From NCBI GenBank assembly GCA_029210225.1, contig JARGOJ010000409.1, forward strand, positions 1,092-7,637: a stretch of DNA of 6,546 bases, written 5' to 3'. Numbering within the stretch: position 1 is the stretch's first letter; each line of letters opens with the position of its first letter. The translations under genes were made by a program, and so were the position numbers. Below, piece after piece: positions 1 to 5,752 of this stretch. The notes beneath the pieces were generated by a model. That model had not been told where the DNA came from. It did not search any database and saw nothing but the letters and a program-made list of their open reading frames with translations. The stretch comes from Planctomycetota bacterium. Lineage in GTDB: Bacteria > Planctomycetota > J058 > JARGOJ01.

Positions 1-241
1 AGGCCGTATAGAAGAACAGATCTCTCAGCTTGAGGATCTTAAGCAAGAATTAGTTCACACCATGGTTTTTTACGAGGAGTGCAGCAACTGCGAAGCGACC
101 CAGCTTCCGGATGCGTGTCGTGAATGTGACAAGACTGAACGTGAAGATCTGCCGGAGTTAGTGAGAGGTCTCATCGCCCGGATTCCTAGGGAGAGCTGTG
201 GAGGAGAATCTACGGCAGGCGAAATAAGCGAGCCTTCGTGA
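1..241 (+). CDS. 3' end of a probable MerR-family-like transcriptional regulator (partial)
   Basis: The frame from base 2 is open for 79 codons from the left edge to TGA at 239-241, so the start lies outside the window. The visible part begins with an amphipathic helix (IEEQISQLEDLKQELVHTM), then two CxxC pairs eight residues apart (EECSNC and ACREC, roughly residues 27-30 and 39-42 of the fragment), then DLPELVRGLIARIP and a short polar tail. A dimerising helix ('L..L..L...L') followed by a Cys-containing effector loop is the usual C-terminal layout of MerR-type activators, and the four cysteines could hold zinc or another metal. The DNA-binding domain is not visible, so the family call is an inference; another coiled-coil zinc-ribbon protein is possible. 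Its stop overlaps the next gene's GTG (GTGA), which suggests translational coupling. Confidence 0.5.
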   Translation, partial: GRIEEQISQLEDLKQELVHTMVFYEECSNCEATQLPDACRECDKTEREDLPELVRGLIARIPRESCGGESTAGEISEPS

Positions 242-2226
242 CTGAGGACGCTGGCCAAGAGAAGACGGCGCAGCGACGAAGCGCGAAAGTGTCTTCATTG
301 AAGACGGCCTTGGGTTTGCTGTTGCTTACGACTTTGCCTTTGCTCATTGGGCACCTTCTTTTAGATGTCTCCTTTCTCAATCCTTGGGGCTTGCTGACCT
401 TTTTATTGGCCTTCATCGTGATTCTCTTTTATCTCTTGAAGCGTCAACGGAAGCCTCGTCCAGTTTCGACTTTGTTCTTTTGGACGGAAGTTCAGAAGGA
501 CCTAGATGCCAGCGCTCCATTTCAGAAGCTTCGACGGCAGCTGCTCTTAGCGCTCCAACTCTTTATCTTGGCCTTGCTGACTTACGCTTTAGGGAAGCCG
601 GTTCTTGCATTCCAGCGCAGAGATGCAACGTCAACGTTATTGATTATCGATGTCTCAAGTTCGATGCAGACCATGGAGAGCGATCGGAGAACACGATTGG
701 AGGTGGCTCGATCGCTCGCGGTGGATCGAATCAACGCGATGAATTCTGGTGATCGAATGATGATCGTCACGGTTGGGAGCGCCGCACGAGCGTTACAGCC
801 ATGGACGGAATACAAAGAGGTTCTCCTGCGGTCTGTTCGGAAGATAACGATTGAGGAAGGGAAGACTCGCCTCGACGAAGCGCTCTTGCTTGCCGCTGCG
901 ACATTGCGGTCGCGAGCTGCGACGGAAAACTTGGAGTTGGTGGTTTTAAGTGATGGTGCGACGGAGGACCTTCAGGGGAATCTAGACCTCCCTGAGAAAG
1001 TCGTCTTCCAAAAGATTGGGGAGAGCAACGATAACCTCGCTATTACCCAATTGAATGTTCAGACAAGCGACGAAGAGGCGCCGAAGCACTCGCTCTTCAC
1101 GACCGTTGAAAATTTCTCTTCTCGTGAGCGGACTGTAACGCTCTCCGCCCGCCGCTTCGAAAAGTTGTTGGGCGCACGAAAAGTCACCCTTGGTCCGGGG
1201 GAGAGTCGCTCCACGTTGTTCCGACTTGGATCCGTCGAGTCTGGACCTATCCGGGTTGAATTGAGCGCATTGAATGAGAAAGCGAAACTTGACGATCTGG
1301 CCTTGGACAACCGTGCGTTCGCGGTGATTCCGCCTGCGGCGAAGAGTGAGGTCCTCGTTCTCTCTAAGGACCCTGAGTTGTTTGAGCGGGCGATCGCAGC
1401 GGACGAGCGAATCGTCATGAAGGTCATTCCCAGTTACGATGCCGAGAAGGCGGCGGGGGCGCGCTTGATTATCTTCGACCAAGTGCCTATCCCAGAGGTG
1501 CTACCCCCTGTGCCTTGCCTCTTCATCATGCCACCCAACTTGGAGGGGCGACTGTCATGGGGTGACTCTTTTGGCCCTGGGATAGTGAACAGTTGGAATC
1601 GTGACTATGAGCGGATGATTTATGTCGACCCTAGCACCCTCGCGATTCGCCGGGCTCGTCAGATTGTCTTGGGAGAAACGGGCCTTTCTCTTATGGAGGT
1701 TGACGGAAAGGCGGTGAGTGCGGCGTTCTATGATCGGGATATCGAGCATATTGTTCTTGGGTTTGCGTTGAGGGAATCGAACTGGCCTCTGCATCTGAGT
1801 TTCCCGATCTTCTTGAGAAATGTCGTCACGTCCGCATTAAATCAGGGTCGGGATGGTCACCCCTACCAAGTTGAGGTGGGTGAGCCCCTACCGATTCGCT
1901 TGCCTCGAAGTGATCTCGGGGTCGAAGTGACGAATCCCAAGGGTGACATCGTCAAAGTTGTCGCTAGAGATGGCCTCGCCTTCTTTCCGGGCACGAAGGA
2001 GTCGGGGGTATACAAGGTGAGTCAGGCGGACGGCGACAGTTTTTTCGCAGTGAATTTGTTCGACCGCCGAGAGTCGAATATCGCTCCCAAACTGCGCTTG
2101 AAAGTCGGTCGGCGTCTTCATGAGGCGAGGGAAGAATCGGTCCAGAAACAGATTTTTCGCCCTATCTTAGCCCTCGCGCTGCTGGTCCTGCTTGTCGAGT
2201 TTGCCGTGTGGAAATATCGCCTTTGA
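238..2226 (+). CDS. BatA-like membrane protein with von Willebrand factor A domain
   Basis: 662 residues, anchored in the inner membrane. Hydrophobic segments lie at about residues 22-42, 48-67 and 101-119, with a last one at about 642-658. Residues 46-83 (FLNPWGLL...LLKRQRKPRPVSTLFFW) match the BatA N-terminal domain, and 132-245 is a VWA domain. Its MIDAS residues are present: D138, S140 and S142 in DVSSS, a candidate T210 in GKTRLDEAL, and D239 in LSDG, so metal-dependent ligand binding is likely. The middle (about 367-430) resembles the Rossmann/glutamine-amidotransferase-like region of large BatA-type proteins, ending in FIMPP. Such proteins are often found with MoxR ATPases and DUF58 proteins; neither is visible here. 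The first membrane segment is extra relative to a typical BatA, which starts near the FLNPWG motif. GTG 238 was chosen because it gives a 4-base overlap with the upstream stop; in-frame GTG 289 is an alternative, and neither has a good Shine-Dalgarno. The substrate is unknown. Confidence 0.85.
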   Translation: MTEDAGQEKTAQRRSAKVSSLKTALGLLLLTTLPLLIGHLLLDVSFLNPWGLLTFLLAFIVILFYLLKRQRKPRPVSTLFFWTEVQKDLDASAPFQKLRRQLLLALQLFILALLTYALGKPVLAFQRRDATSTLLIIDVSSSMQTMESDRRTRLEVARSLAVDRINAMNSGDRMMIVTVGSAARALQPWTEYKEVLLRSVRKITIEEGKTRLDEALLLAAATLRSRAATENLELVVLSDGATEDLQGNLDLPEKVVFQKIGESNDNLAITQLNVQTSDEEAPKHSLFTTVENFSSRERTVTLSARRFEKLLGARKVTLGPGESRSTLFRLGSVESGPIRVELSALNEKAKLDDLALDNRAFAVIPPAAKSEVLVLSKDPELFERAIAADERIVMKVIPSYDAEKAAGARLIIFDQVPIPEVLPPVPCLFIMPPNLEGRLSWGDSFGPGIVNSWNRDYERMIYVDPSTLAIRRARQIVLGETGLSLMEVDGKAVSAAFYDRDIEHIVLGFALRESNWPLHLSFPIFLRNVVTSALNQGRDGHPYQVEVGEPLPIRLPRSDLGVEVTNPKGDIVKVVARDGLAFFPGTKESGVYKVSQADGDSFFAVNLFDRRESNIAPKLRLKVGRRLHEAREESVQKQIFRPILALALLVLLVEFAVWKYRL

Positions 2227-2300
2227 TGATTTCCTTTTGCTGAGCGCCTCGCTATTTTAGACCCTCACTATGATACGAATGAGAATGAAAAGGGTGGATC

Positions 2301-3362
2301 ATGTTGACCTTGGGACAAATCGCCGAATTGATTGGAGCAGAGGTCTTTCCAGAGGACCAGAAGGATGCTCCGGTCCAAGCTCTGGCTCCTATTGAGAAAG
2401 CTGTCACGGGCACGGTGACTTTTCTTAACGGCAAGAAATTCGAAAAACTCCTCGACACGTCAGAGGCGACGGCGATCGTTTGTGAACCTAAATATCGCAA
2501 GCGAGCCTTTAACTCCACCGCCTTGCTGCTTCACAACATGCCCTATGTTGCCTTTGCCCGTCTTATGCAACATTGGTTTAAGAAAGAGGATAACTGGATT
2601 GGAGTGAGTGAAAAGGCTCACGTTCATGAGAGCGCCAGCGTTGGTTCTGAGGTATCCATTCATCCCTTTGTAAGTGTTGGTTCGGGAGCAAAAATCGGTG
2701 AGCGAGTGATCATTCATTCTGGGGTCTCGATCGGTGAAAATGTTGAGATTGGTGACGACACGCTGATCCACCCAAATGTGTCTATTTATGCCGAGAGTAA
2801 AATCGGTCGAGGCGTGATTCTGCAAGCGGGAGCGGTCATCGGCGGTGACGGTTTTGGCTTCGCGACAGATTTCCTAAAAGGCGAGCATGTCAAGATTCCT
2901 CACGCAGGGAACGTGATCCTTGAAGATGGTGTTGAGGTCGGGGCAAACGCCACGATTGATAGAGGAGTGATGGGGTCGACGAAGATTGGAAGAGGGTCAA
3001 AGATCGATAATCTAGTGCAGGTCGCGCACAATGTGGAAATCGGGCAGGGATGTTTCTTAGCGGCCCAAGCGGGGATCGCGGGGTCGACTGAACTCGGAAA
3101 CTATGTCATTCTTGGCGGGCAGGTTGGCGTTGTTGGCCACTTGAAGATCGGTGATGGGGTTCAGGTCGGTGCTCAGAGTGGCATTGGTAAGAACTGCAAG
3201 CCAGGGTCAAAATGGCTTGGGAGTCCAGCGATTGAGGGTCAAGACTCCAAAAAGAGTGTCATTGCCTTTCAGAAAGGTCCTGAGCTTCGCCGTCGAGTTA
3301 AAGCCCTAGAGGGCGAGTTAGCTGAAATTCGTAAGCATTTATCTGACAAAACTCAGTCATGA
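2301..3362 (+). CDS. lpxD: UDP-3-O-acylglucosamine N-acyltransferase (LpxD)
   Basis: 353 residues, the normal length for LpxD. The enzyme transfers a 3-hydroxyacyl chain from acyl-ACP to the 2-amino group of UDP-3-O-acylglucosamine, the third committed step of lipid A synthesis, acting in the cytoplasm as a trimer. Residues 1-100 form the LpxD uridine-binding N-terminal domain (TVTFLNGKKF, then NMPYVAFARLM). Residues 106-305 are left-handed beta-helix hexapeptide repeats (many [I/V]G..[V/A] turns). The GGDGFGFA motif is at 181-188, and the catalytic histidine is H243 in NLVQVAHNVEIG; a second conserved His is H280 in GHLKIG. The C-terminal tail (AFQKGPELRRRVKALEGEL) is the expected helical extension. 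A GGTGG Shine-Dalgarno-like stretch sits about five bases before ATG. It lies 74 bp behind the VWA gene. No lpxA, fabZ or bamA is adjacent, so this lpxD stands outside the classical cluster. Confidence 0.97.
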   Translation: MLTLGQIAELIGAEVFPEDQKDAPVQALAPIEKAVTGTVTFLNGKKFEKLLDTSEATAIVCEPKYRKRAFNSTALLLHNMPYVAFARLMQHWFKKEDNWIGVSEKAHVHESASVGSEVSIHPFVSVGSGAKIGERVIIHSGVSIGENVEIGDDTLIHPNVSIYAESKIGRGVILQAGAVIGGDGFGFATDFLKGEHVKIPHAGNVILEDGVEVGANATIDRGVMGSTKIGRGSKIDNLVQVAHNVEIGQGCFLAAQAGIAGSTELGNYVILGGQVGVVGHLKIGDGVQVGAQSGIGKNCKPGSKWLGSPAIEGQDSKKSVIAFQKGPELRRRVKALEGELAEIRKHLSDKTQS

Positions 3363-3476
3363 GTGGAATCCTAAGGCCGGGAATTGTAGGATCTTAAGCT
3401 CGTTTCTCAGAAGATGAGATGAAGAGCACGCGCTGTAATTTAAGTCTTCAACGAAGAAGAGGGGTCTTGAGGCTCG

Positions 3477-4118
3477 ATGAACATTCGGTTCAACTGCGCA
3501 GATTGCGGTAAGGAATATAAAGTTCCTGCCAAATTTGCAGGCAAGAAAGTCAAATGCAAAAAGTGCGGCGCAAAGATCCGTGTTCCTGATGGGGACGCGG
3601 ATGAGAGCGCGCCAAAGACATCCTCAAAGAAGGTGAAGTCGCCGTCGTCTAGCGCTCGGACCGAGAAGAAGGTCGCAAGCACGAAGGTCTCGAAAAAGAC
3701 CACGAAGACGAGCGCGAAAGTTCTCAAAAAGTCTTCTGGCGGCACGGAAATCATTGAGATTCCCGACCTTGAAGCTGAGAAGAAAGTCTACGAAGCGAAA
3801 AAGAAGGAAGATAAGAAGATGAACCGGGGAACCGGACGTCTTGTCTACTTCCAAGATGGCAAGGCCGTGAAGTCGTATCGCCTTGACGCGGAAACCCGGA
3901 TTGTTGGGCGAAGCGCTGGCTGTCAAGTCAGCATCGACGACGCATCGGTCTCCGACGAACACATCAAAATTGAAGTTCGCCTAGGAAAGTTCATCGCGAC
4001 TGACCTCAAGAGCTCCAATGGTTTGGTCGTCAACCATAAGAAGGTGCGACGATCCGCTTTAGTCAACGGCGATATCATTCAACTTGGCCGCGCTGTTCTA
4101 CGCATCGACTGCGGCTAA
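3477..4118 (+). CDS. Zinc-ribbon and FHA domain protein with Lys-rich linker
   Basis: 213 residues in three parts. Residues 1-38 are a four-cysteine zinc ribbon (C7, C10, C27, C30) of the MJ0042-like type, with the VPxxxAGKKVKCKKCG core. Residues 41-118 are a disordered linker rich in Lys, Ser and Thr. Residues 120-211 are a forkhead-associated domain with the expected phosphothreonine-binding landmarks: GR at 144-145, a serine and histidine at S159 and H162 (SDEH, where many families have SRxH), and NG at 181-182 in SSNGLVVN. FHA domains read phosphothreonine marks made by Ser/Thr kinases, so a signalling or scaffolding role in the cytoplasm is likely; the partner kinase is not in the window. 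ATG 3477 is preceded by GAGG four bases upstream. The stop lies 13 bp before the ribF ATG, so the two are probably co-transcribed. The basic linker could bind nucleic acid, but this is only an inference. Confidence 0.88.
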   Translation: MNIRFNCADCGKEYKVPAKFAGKKVKCKKCGAKIRVPDGDADESAPKTSSKKVKSPSSSARTEKKVASTKVSKKTTKTSAKVLKKSSGGTEIIEIPDLEAEKKVYEAKKKEDKKMNRGTGRLVYFQDGKAVKSYRLDAETRIVGRSAGCQVSIDDASVSDEHIKIEVRLGKFIATDLKSSNGLVVNHKKVRRSALVNGDIIQLGRAVLRIDCG

Positions 4119-4131
4119 TAGATCGACTCCC

Positions 4132-5067
4132 ATGCGTTCCTTCACTGAGCTCGCCACGCTCTCTCCAGGACAATTTCGACAGCCCGTCGCTTTCACTATT
4201 GGTGTCTTCGACGGAGTTCATCAGGGCCACCAGAGCCTGCTCAGTGACCTCGTGGCCTGGGCCAAAGAGGACAAGGGAGAAGTGGGTGTTCTTACATTCG
4301 ATCGCCATCCTCGCTTCACCCTCACTGGCAAGGGTCCCTCGTCGCTAACAAGCCTCGAAAACAAAGTTCAGTATCTCGCGAAATATGGCGCTGAGACTGT
4401 CATTGTGCTTCCCTTCGATTCTCAGTGGGCGGAGGTTGAAGCTGAGGATTTCCTCGAACGCATCGCCAAGCACATCCAACCTGAGAAGATCTTGCTCGGC
4501 GCGAACCATCACTTTGGCAAGGGTCGTCGAGGCGATAGTGTCCTCGCCGCAAAGCACGCCGAGCGCCTCGGCTATGAACTTCGAGAGTTTTCACTGCTCG
4601 TCGACAATAAACCCATCTCAAGCACCCGGGTTCGAAAAGCACTCCATGCTGGGGATCTGGACACAGTCAAGCGATTGCTGGGACGCCCGTTTTCGTTGTT
4701 TGGCAAAACGATAAAAGGCGATCAACGTGGTCGAACGATCGGCTTCCCGACCGCGAATCTTAGATTGGCGCAAGAAGCTTTACCCCCCGTCGGTGTCTAT
4801 GCGGCAACGACGGTGTTGCAGGACGGTCGGGAATTCCTCTCCCTCGTGAACATTGGTCATCGCCCGACATTTAAAGAAAACGGAGGCTTGCTCGTCGAAG
4901 TTCACCTCTTGGATTTTCAAGGTGATCTCTACGGACAAAGCTTGGAAGTTCAGCTACTTTCATCGATTCGTTCAGAGAAGCGTTTCGAAAACTTAGCAGC
5001 GTTGAAGAAACAAATTGAGGACGATCGCCTGGAAGCCCTAGAAAGACACGGTTTGAAGAGAGCGTAA
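4132..5067 (+). CDS. ribF: Bifunctional riboflavin kinase / FAD synthetase (RibF)
   Basis: 311 residues, normal for RibF. It phosphorylates riboflavin to FMN and then adenylates FMN to FAD in the cytoplasm. The N-terminal FAD synthetase (nucleotidyltransferase) half shows GVFDGVHQGH at 24-33, LLGANHHFGKGRRGD at 121-135 and ISSTRVR at 162-168. The C-terminal flavokinase half shows GRTIGFPTANL (200-210, with the PTAN nucleotide/metal loop), NIGHRPTF at 240-247, and VEVHLLDF with E256 as the probable general base. All landmark motifs are intact. ATG 4132 is chosen because it gives a typical RibF N-terminus (a short lead before the GxFDGVHxGH strand). An in-frame TTG at 4084 would add 16 residues and overlap the FHA gene by 35 bases. 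No clear Shine-Dalgarno precedes ATG 4132, which fits translational coupling to the FHA gene 13 bp upstream. No FMN riboswitch is visible. Confidence 0.96.
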   Translation: MRSFTELATLSPGQFRQPVAFTIGVFDGVHQGHQSLLSDLVAWAKEDKGEVGVLTFDRHPRFTLTGKGPSSLTSLENKVQYLAKYGAETVIVLPFDSQWAEVEAEDFLERIAKHIQPEKILLGANHHFGKGRRGDSVLAAKHAERLGYELREFSLLVDNKPISSTRVRKALHAGDLDTVKRLLGRPFSLFGKTIKGDQRGRTIGFPTANLRLAQEALPPVGVYAATTVLQDGREFLSLVNIGHRPTFKENGGLLVEVHLLDFQGDLYGQSLEVQLLSSIRSEKRFENLAALKKQIEDDRLEALERHGLKRA

Positions 5068-5098
5068 ATAAGAGCTCAAATAATTTCCAGTCAGCCGT

Positions 5099-5126
5099 TT
5101 GACAGCGGCTCATCCTCCCCTATAAT
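5099..5126 (+). promoter_or_regulatory. Sigma-70-type promoter of tRNA-Phe
   Basis: TTGACA (5099-5104) and TATAAT (5121-5126) are both perfect consensus hexamers separated by 16 bp. The start of transcription would fall near 5132-5135, about 30 bases before the mature tRNA. The -35 box sits in the loop of a short inverted repeat (AGCCG 5093-5097 / CGGCT 5106-5110), which may be incidental. Confidence 0.85.
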
Positions 5127-5133
5127 CACCCCC

Positions 5134-5154
5134 CTCAACAAGCAATGTGTTGAG
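5134..5154 (+). promoter_or_regulatory. Hairpin in the 5' leader of pre-tRNA-Phe
   Basis: CTCAACA (5134-5140) and TGTTGAG (5148-5154) pair perfectly over 7 bp around a 7-base loop. The hairpin begins at or next to the predicted transcription start and ends ten bases before the tRNA. It has no U-tract, so it is not a terminator; it could protect the precursor's 5' end or guide processing, which is an inference. Confidence 0.5.
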
Positions 5155-5164
5155 ATAAGACCAA

Positions 5165-5237
5165 GGACGAATAGCTCAGTTGGTAGAGCAATGGACTGAA
5201 AATCCATGTGTCCCCAGTTCAAATCTGGGTTCGTCCA
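5165..5237 (+). tRNA. tRNA-Phe (anticodon GAA)
   Basis: A full 73-base cloverleaf. The acceptor stem GGACGAA (5165-5171) pairs with TTCGTCC (5230-5236), with discriminator A at 5237. The D arm has GCTC/GAGC with AGTTGGTA in the loop. The anticodon stem ATGGA/TCCAT (5191-5195/5203-5207) encloses CTGAAAA, with anticodon GAA at 5198-5200. The T arm is CCCAG-TTCAAAT-CTGGG. The 3' CCA is not encoded (ATAA follows), so a CCA-adding enzyme is required. It has its own consensus promoter and terminator, making it a monocistronic unit behind ribF. Confidence 0.97.
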
Positions 5238-5238
5238 T

Positions 5239-5270
5239 AAAGGCTTCCAATAGGGAGCCTTTTCTTATTT
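5239..5270 (+). terminator. Rho-independent terminator of tRNA-Phe
   Basis: AAGGCTTCC (5240-5248) pairs with GGGAGCCTT (5253-5261) with one T-G wobble and an AATA loop, followed by a T-rich tail (TTTTCTTATTT). It begins two bases after the tRNA. On the opposite strand the tail is only three T residues, so it works mainly for the plus strand. Confidence 0.88.
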
Positions 5271-5313
5271 CGAAAGTCAACATCTCAAAATACACCATGT
5301 TGAGAACTCGTGA
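5271..5313. other. Inverted TCAACAT/ATGTTGA motif behind the tRNA
   Basis: TCAACAT (5277-5283) and ATGTTGA (5297-5303) are perfect 7-base inverted copies with a 13-base gap; another TCAACAT lies at 5327-5333. The same core (TCAACA/TGTTGA) builds the hairpin before the tRNA at 5134-5154. It may form a hairpin in the minus-strand transcript or be a binding site; there is no U-tract. Confidence 0.3.
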
Positions 5314-5397
5314 TCAATTCATGTTTTCAACATTAAGTCGAATATCACGTCTAAGGGCTTTCAGCTCTCTCTGACAATCACGACATTCTTCTTTCAT
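5314..5397 (-). CDS. Possible 27-residue CxxC micro-protein
   Basis: ATG at 5397 to TGA at 5314-5316 on the minus strand gives 27 residues starting MKEECRDCQRELKALRRD. It has one CxxC pair near the N-terminus, then a charged, helix-prone stretch. A GGGAG-type Shine-Dalgarno lies about nine bases upstream and is placed in the loop of a perfect 6-bp hairpin (5399-5416). The start overlaps the end of the 34-residue ORF by 20 bases in the +1 frame, so the two could be a translationally coupled pair, or two pieces of one degraded or frameshifted gene. No family is recognised. The ORF is short enough to occur by chance, and the case for it rests on the ribosome-binding site and layout. Confidence 0.3.
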   Translation of the reverse strand: MKEECRDCQRELKALRRDIRLNVENMN

Positions 5398-5482
5398 ACC
5401 TACGCTCTCCCGTAGGATAAAATTCGGACACCAGTCTAAAATCGCCCTCTAGCAAATCGACTCTTGTGAGCCCCCTGGGCAC
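5378..5482 (-). CDS. Possible 34-residue micro-protein behind a strong Shine-Dalgarno
   Basis: GTG at 5482 to TGA at 5378-5380 on the minus strand gives 34 residues (starting MPRGLTRVDLLEGDF, ending GERRYERRMS). Upstream, GGAGGTGA (5499-5492) is an eight-base match to the anti-Shine-Dalgarno sequence, nine bases before the GTG, slightly longer than ideal. The product is basic and Arg-rich with no membrane segment or recognised domain. A stop two codons ahead of the GTG region blocks an upstream extension, so the ORF is bounded. It reads away from the repeat array and overlaps the 27-residue ORF. It may be a micro-protein, a leader peptide or the remnant of a larger gene; there is no homology evidence available to me. 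Confidence 0.28.
   Translation of the reverse strand: MPRGLTRVDLLEGDFRLVSEFYPTGERRYERRMS
5399..5416 (-). promoter_or_regulatory. Hairpin presenting a Shine-Dalgarno in its loop
   Basis: CCTACG and CGTAGG pair perfectly over 6 bp around a six-base loop that reads GGAGAG on the minus strand. It lies directly before ATG 5397 of the 27-residue ORF, so the loop could be its ribosome-binding site. The structure is seen; its use is inferred. Confidence 0.35.
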
Positions 5483-5537
5483 TCGTGTCCGTCACCTCCC
5501 TAAAACAAATTCGTGAAGACCCAAAGATTGTTGCTCC

Positions 5538-5752
5538 TCGAAATTCGGGAAGAGATGATCGATACCTGGGACACGAGAAATCGATACCTGGGACACCGGA
5601 TGATTTGATACCTGGGAGGAGATTGACGATATCCAGAACGGCAAAAATCGATACCTGGGACGAGTGTATCGGAGATACCTGGGACGCTCATTCGATACCT
5701 GGGACGAATGCAGCGGAGATACCTGGGACGCTCATTTGATACCTGGGACCAG
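5538..5752. repeat. Iteron-like array of GATACCTGGGA units at 20-24 bp spacing
   Basis: Eight exact copies of GATACCTGGGA, most extended to GATACCTGGGACG, begin at 5561, 5583, 5607, 5650, 5674, 5694, 5718 and 5738. Two degenerate copies fill the remaining slots at 5540 (GAAATTCGGGA) and 5628 (GATATCCAGAACG), giving start-to-start steps of 21, 22, 24, 21, 22, 24, 20, 24 and 20. All units point the same way and the spacing is about two helical turns. Short spacers of 9-13 bases differ except where the array was duplicated. The units fall in all three frames of any overlapping ORF (read as RYLG, IPGT or DTWD on the plus strand), so the array is not under coding constraint. It lies between two terminators, outside the flanking genes. 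Candidates are protein-binding iterons or REP-like mobile repeats; the function is unknown. Confidence 0.9.
5648..5735. repeat. 44-bp tandem duplication within the array
   Basis: 5648-5691 and 5692-5735 are direct tandem copies of 44 bp, identical at 41 positions; the three differences cluster in the spacer at about 5664-5669 versus 5708-5713. Each copy holds two core units. A third partial copy (TTGATACCTGGGACC) follows from 5736. This points to recent growth of the array by slippage or unequal exchange. Confidence 0.93.

Noticed and set aside
199..208. GGAGGAG as ribosome-binding site for the VWA gene
   Set aside because: It lies about 31 bases before GTG 238, too far, and no start codon follows it at proper distance; it is within the upstream coding frame.
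982..1482. 166-residue minus-strand ORF inside the VWA gene
   Set aside because: It is a shadow of the plus-strand coding frame with no recognisable domain and no ribosome-binding site.
2237..2274. Promoter before lpxD (TTGCTG ... TATGAT)
   Set aside because: TATGAT at 2269 is a fair -10, but the only -35-like hexamer is 26 bp away; spacing is wrong.
3368..3392. ATCCTA/TAGGAT inverted repeat as lpxD terminator
   Set aside because: Only 6 bp with a 13-base gap and no T-run behind it.
4084..4131. TTG 4084 as the ribF start
   Set aside because: It would add 16 atypical residues and overlap the FHA gene; ATG 4132 gives a normal RibF N-terminus.
5165..5333. tRNA-associated integration site
   Set aside because: No second copy of the tRNA 3' end, no integrase and no cargo boundary are visible in the window.
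5538..5752. CRISPR array
   Set aside because: Units are 11-13 bases with 9-13-base gaps, two spacers are duplicated, and no cas gene is visible.
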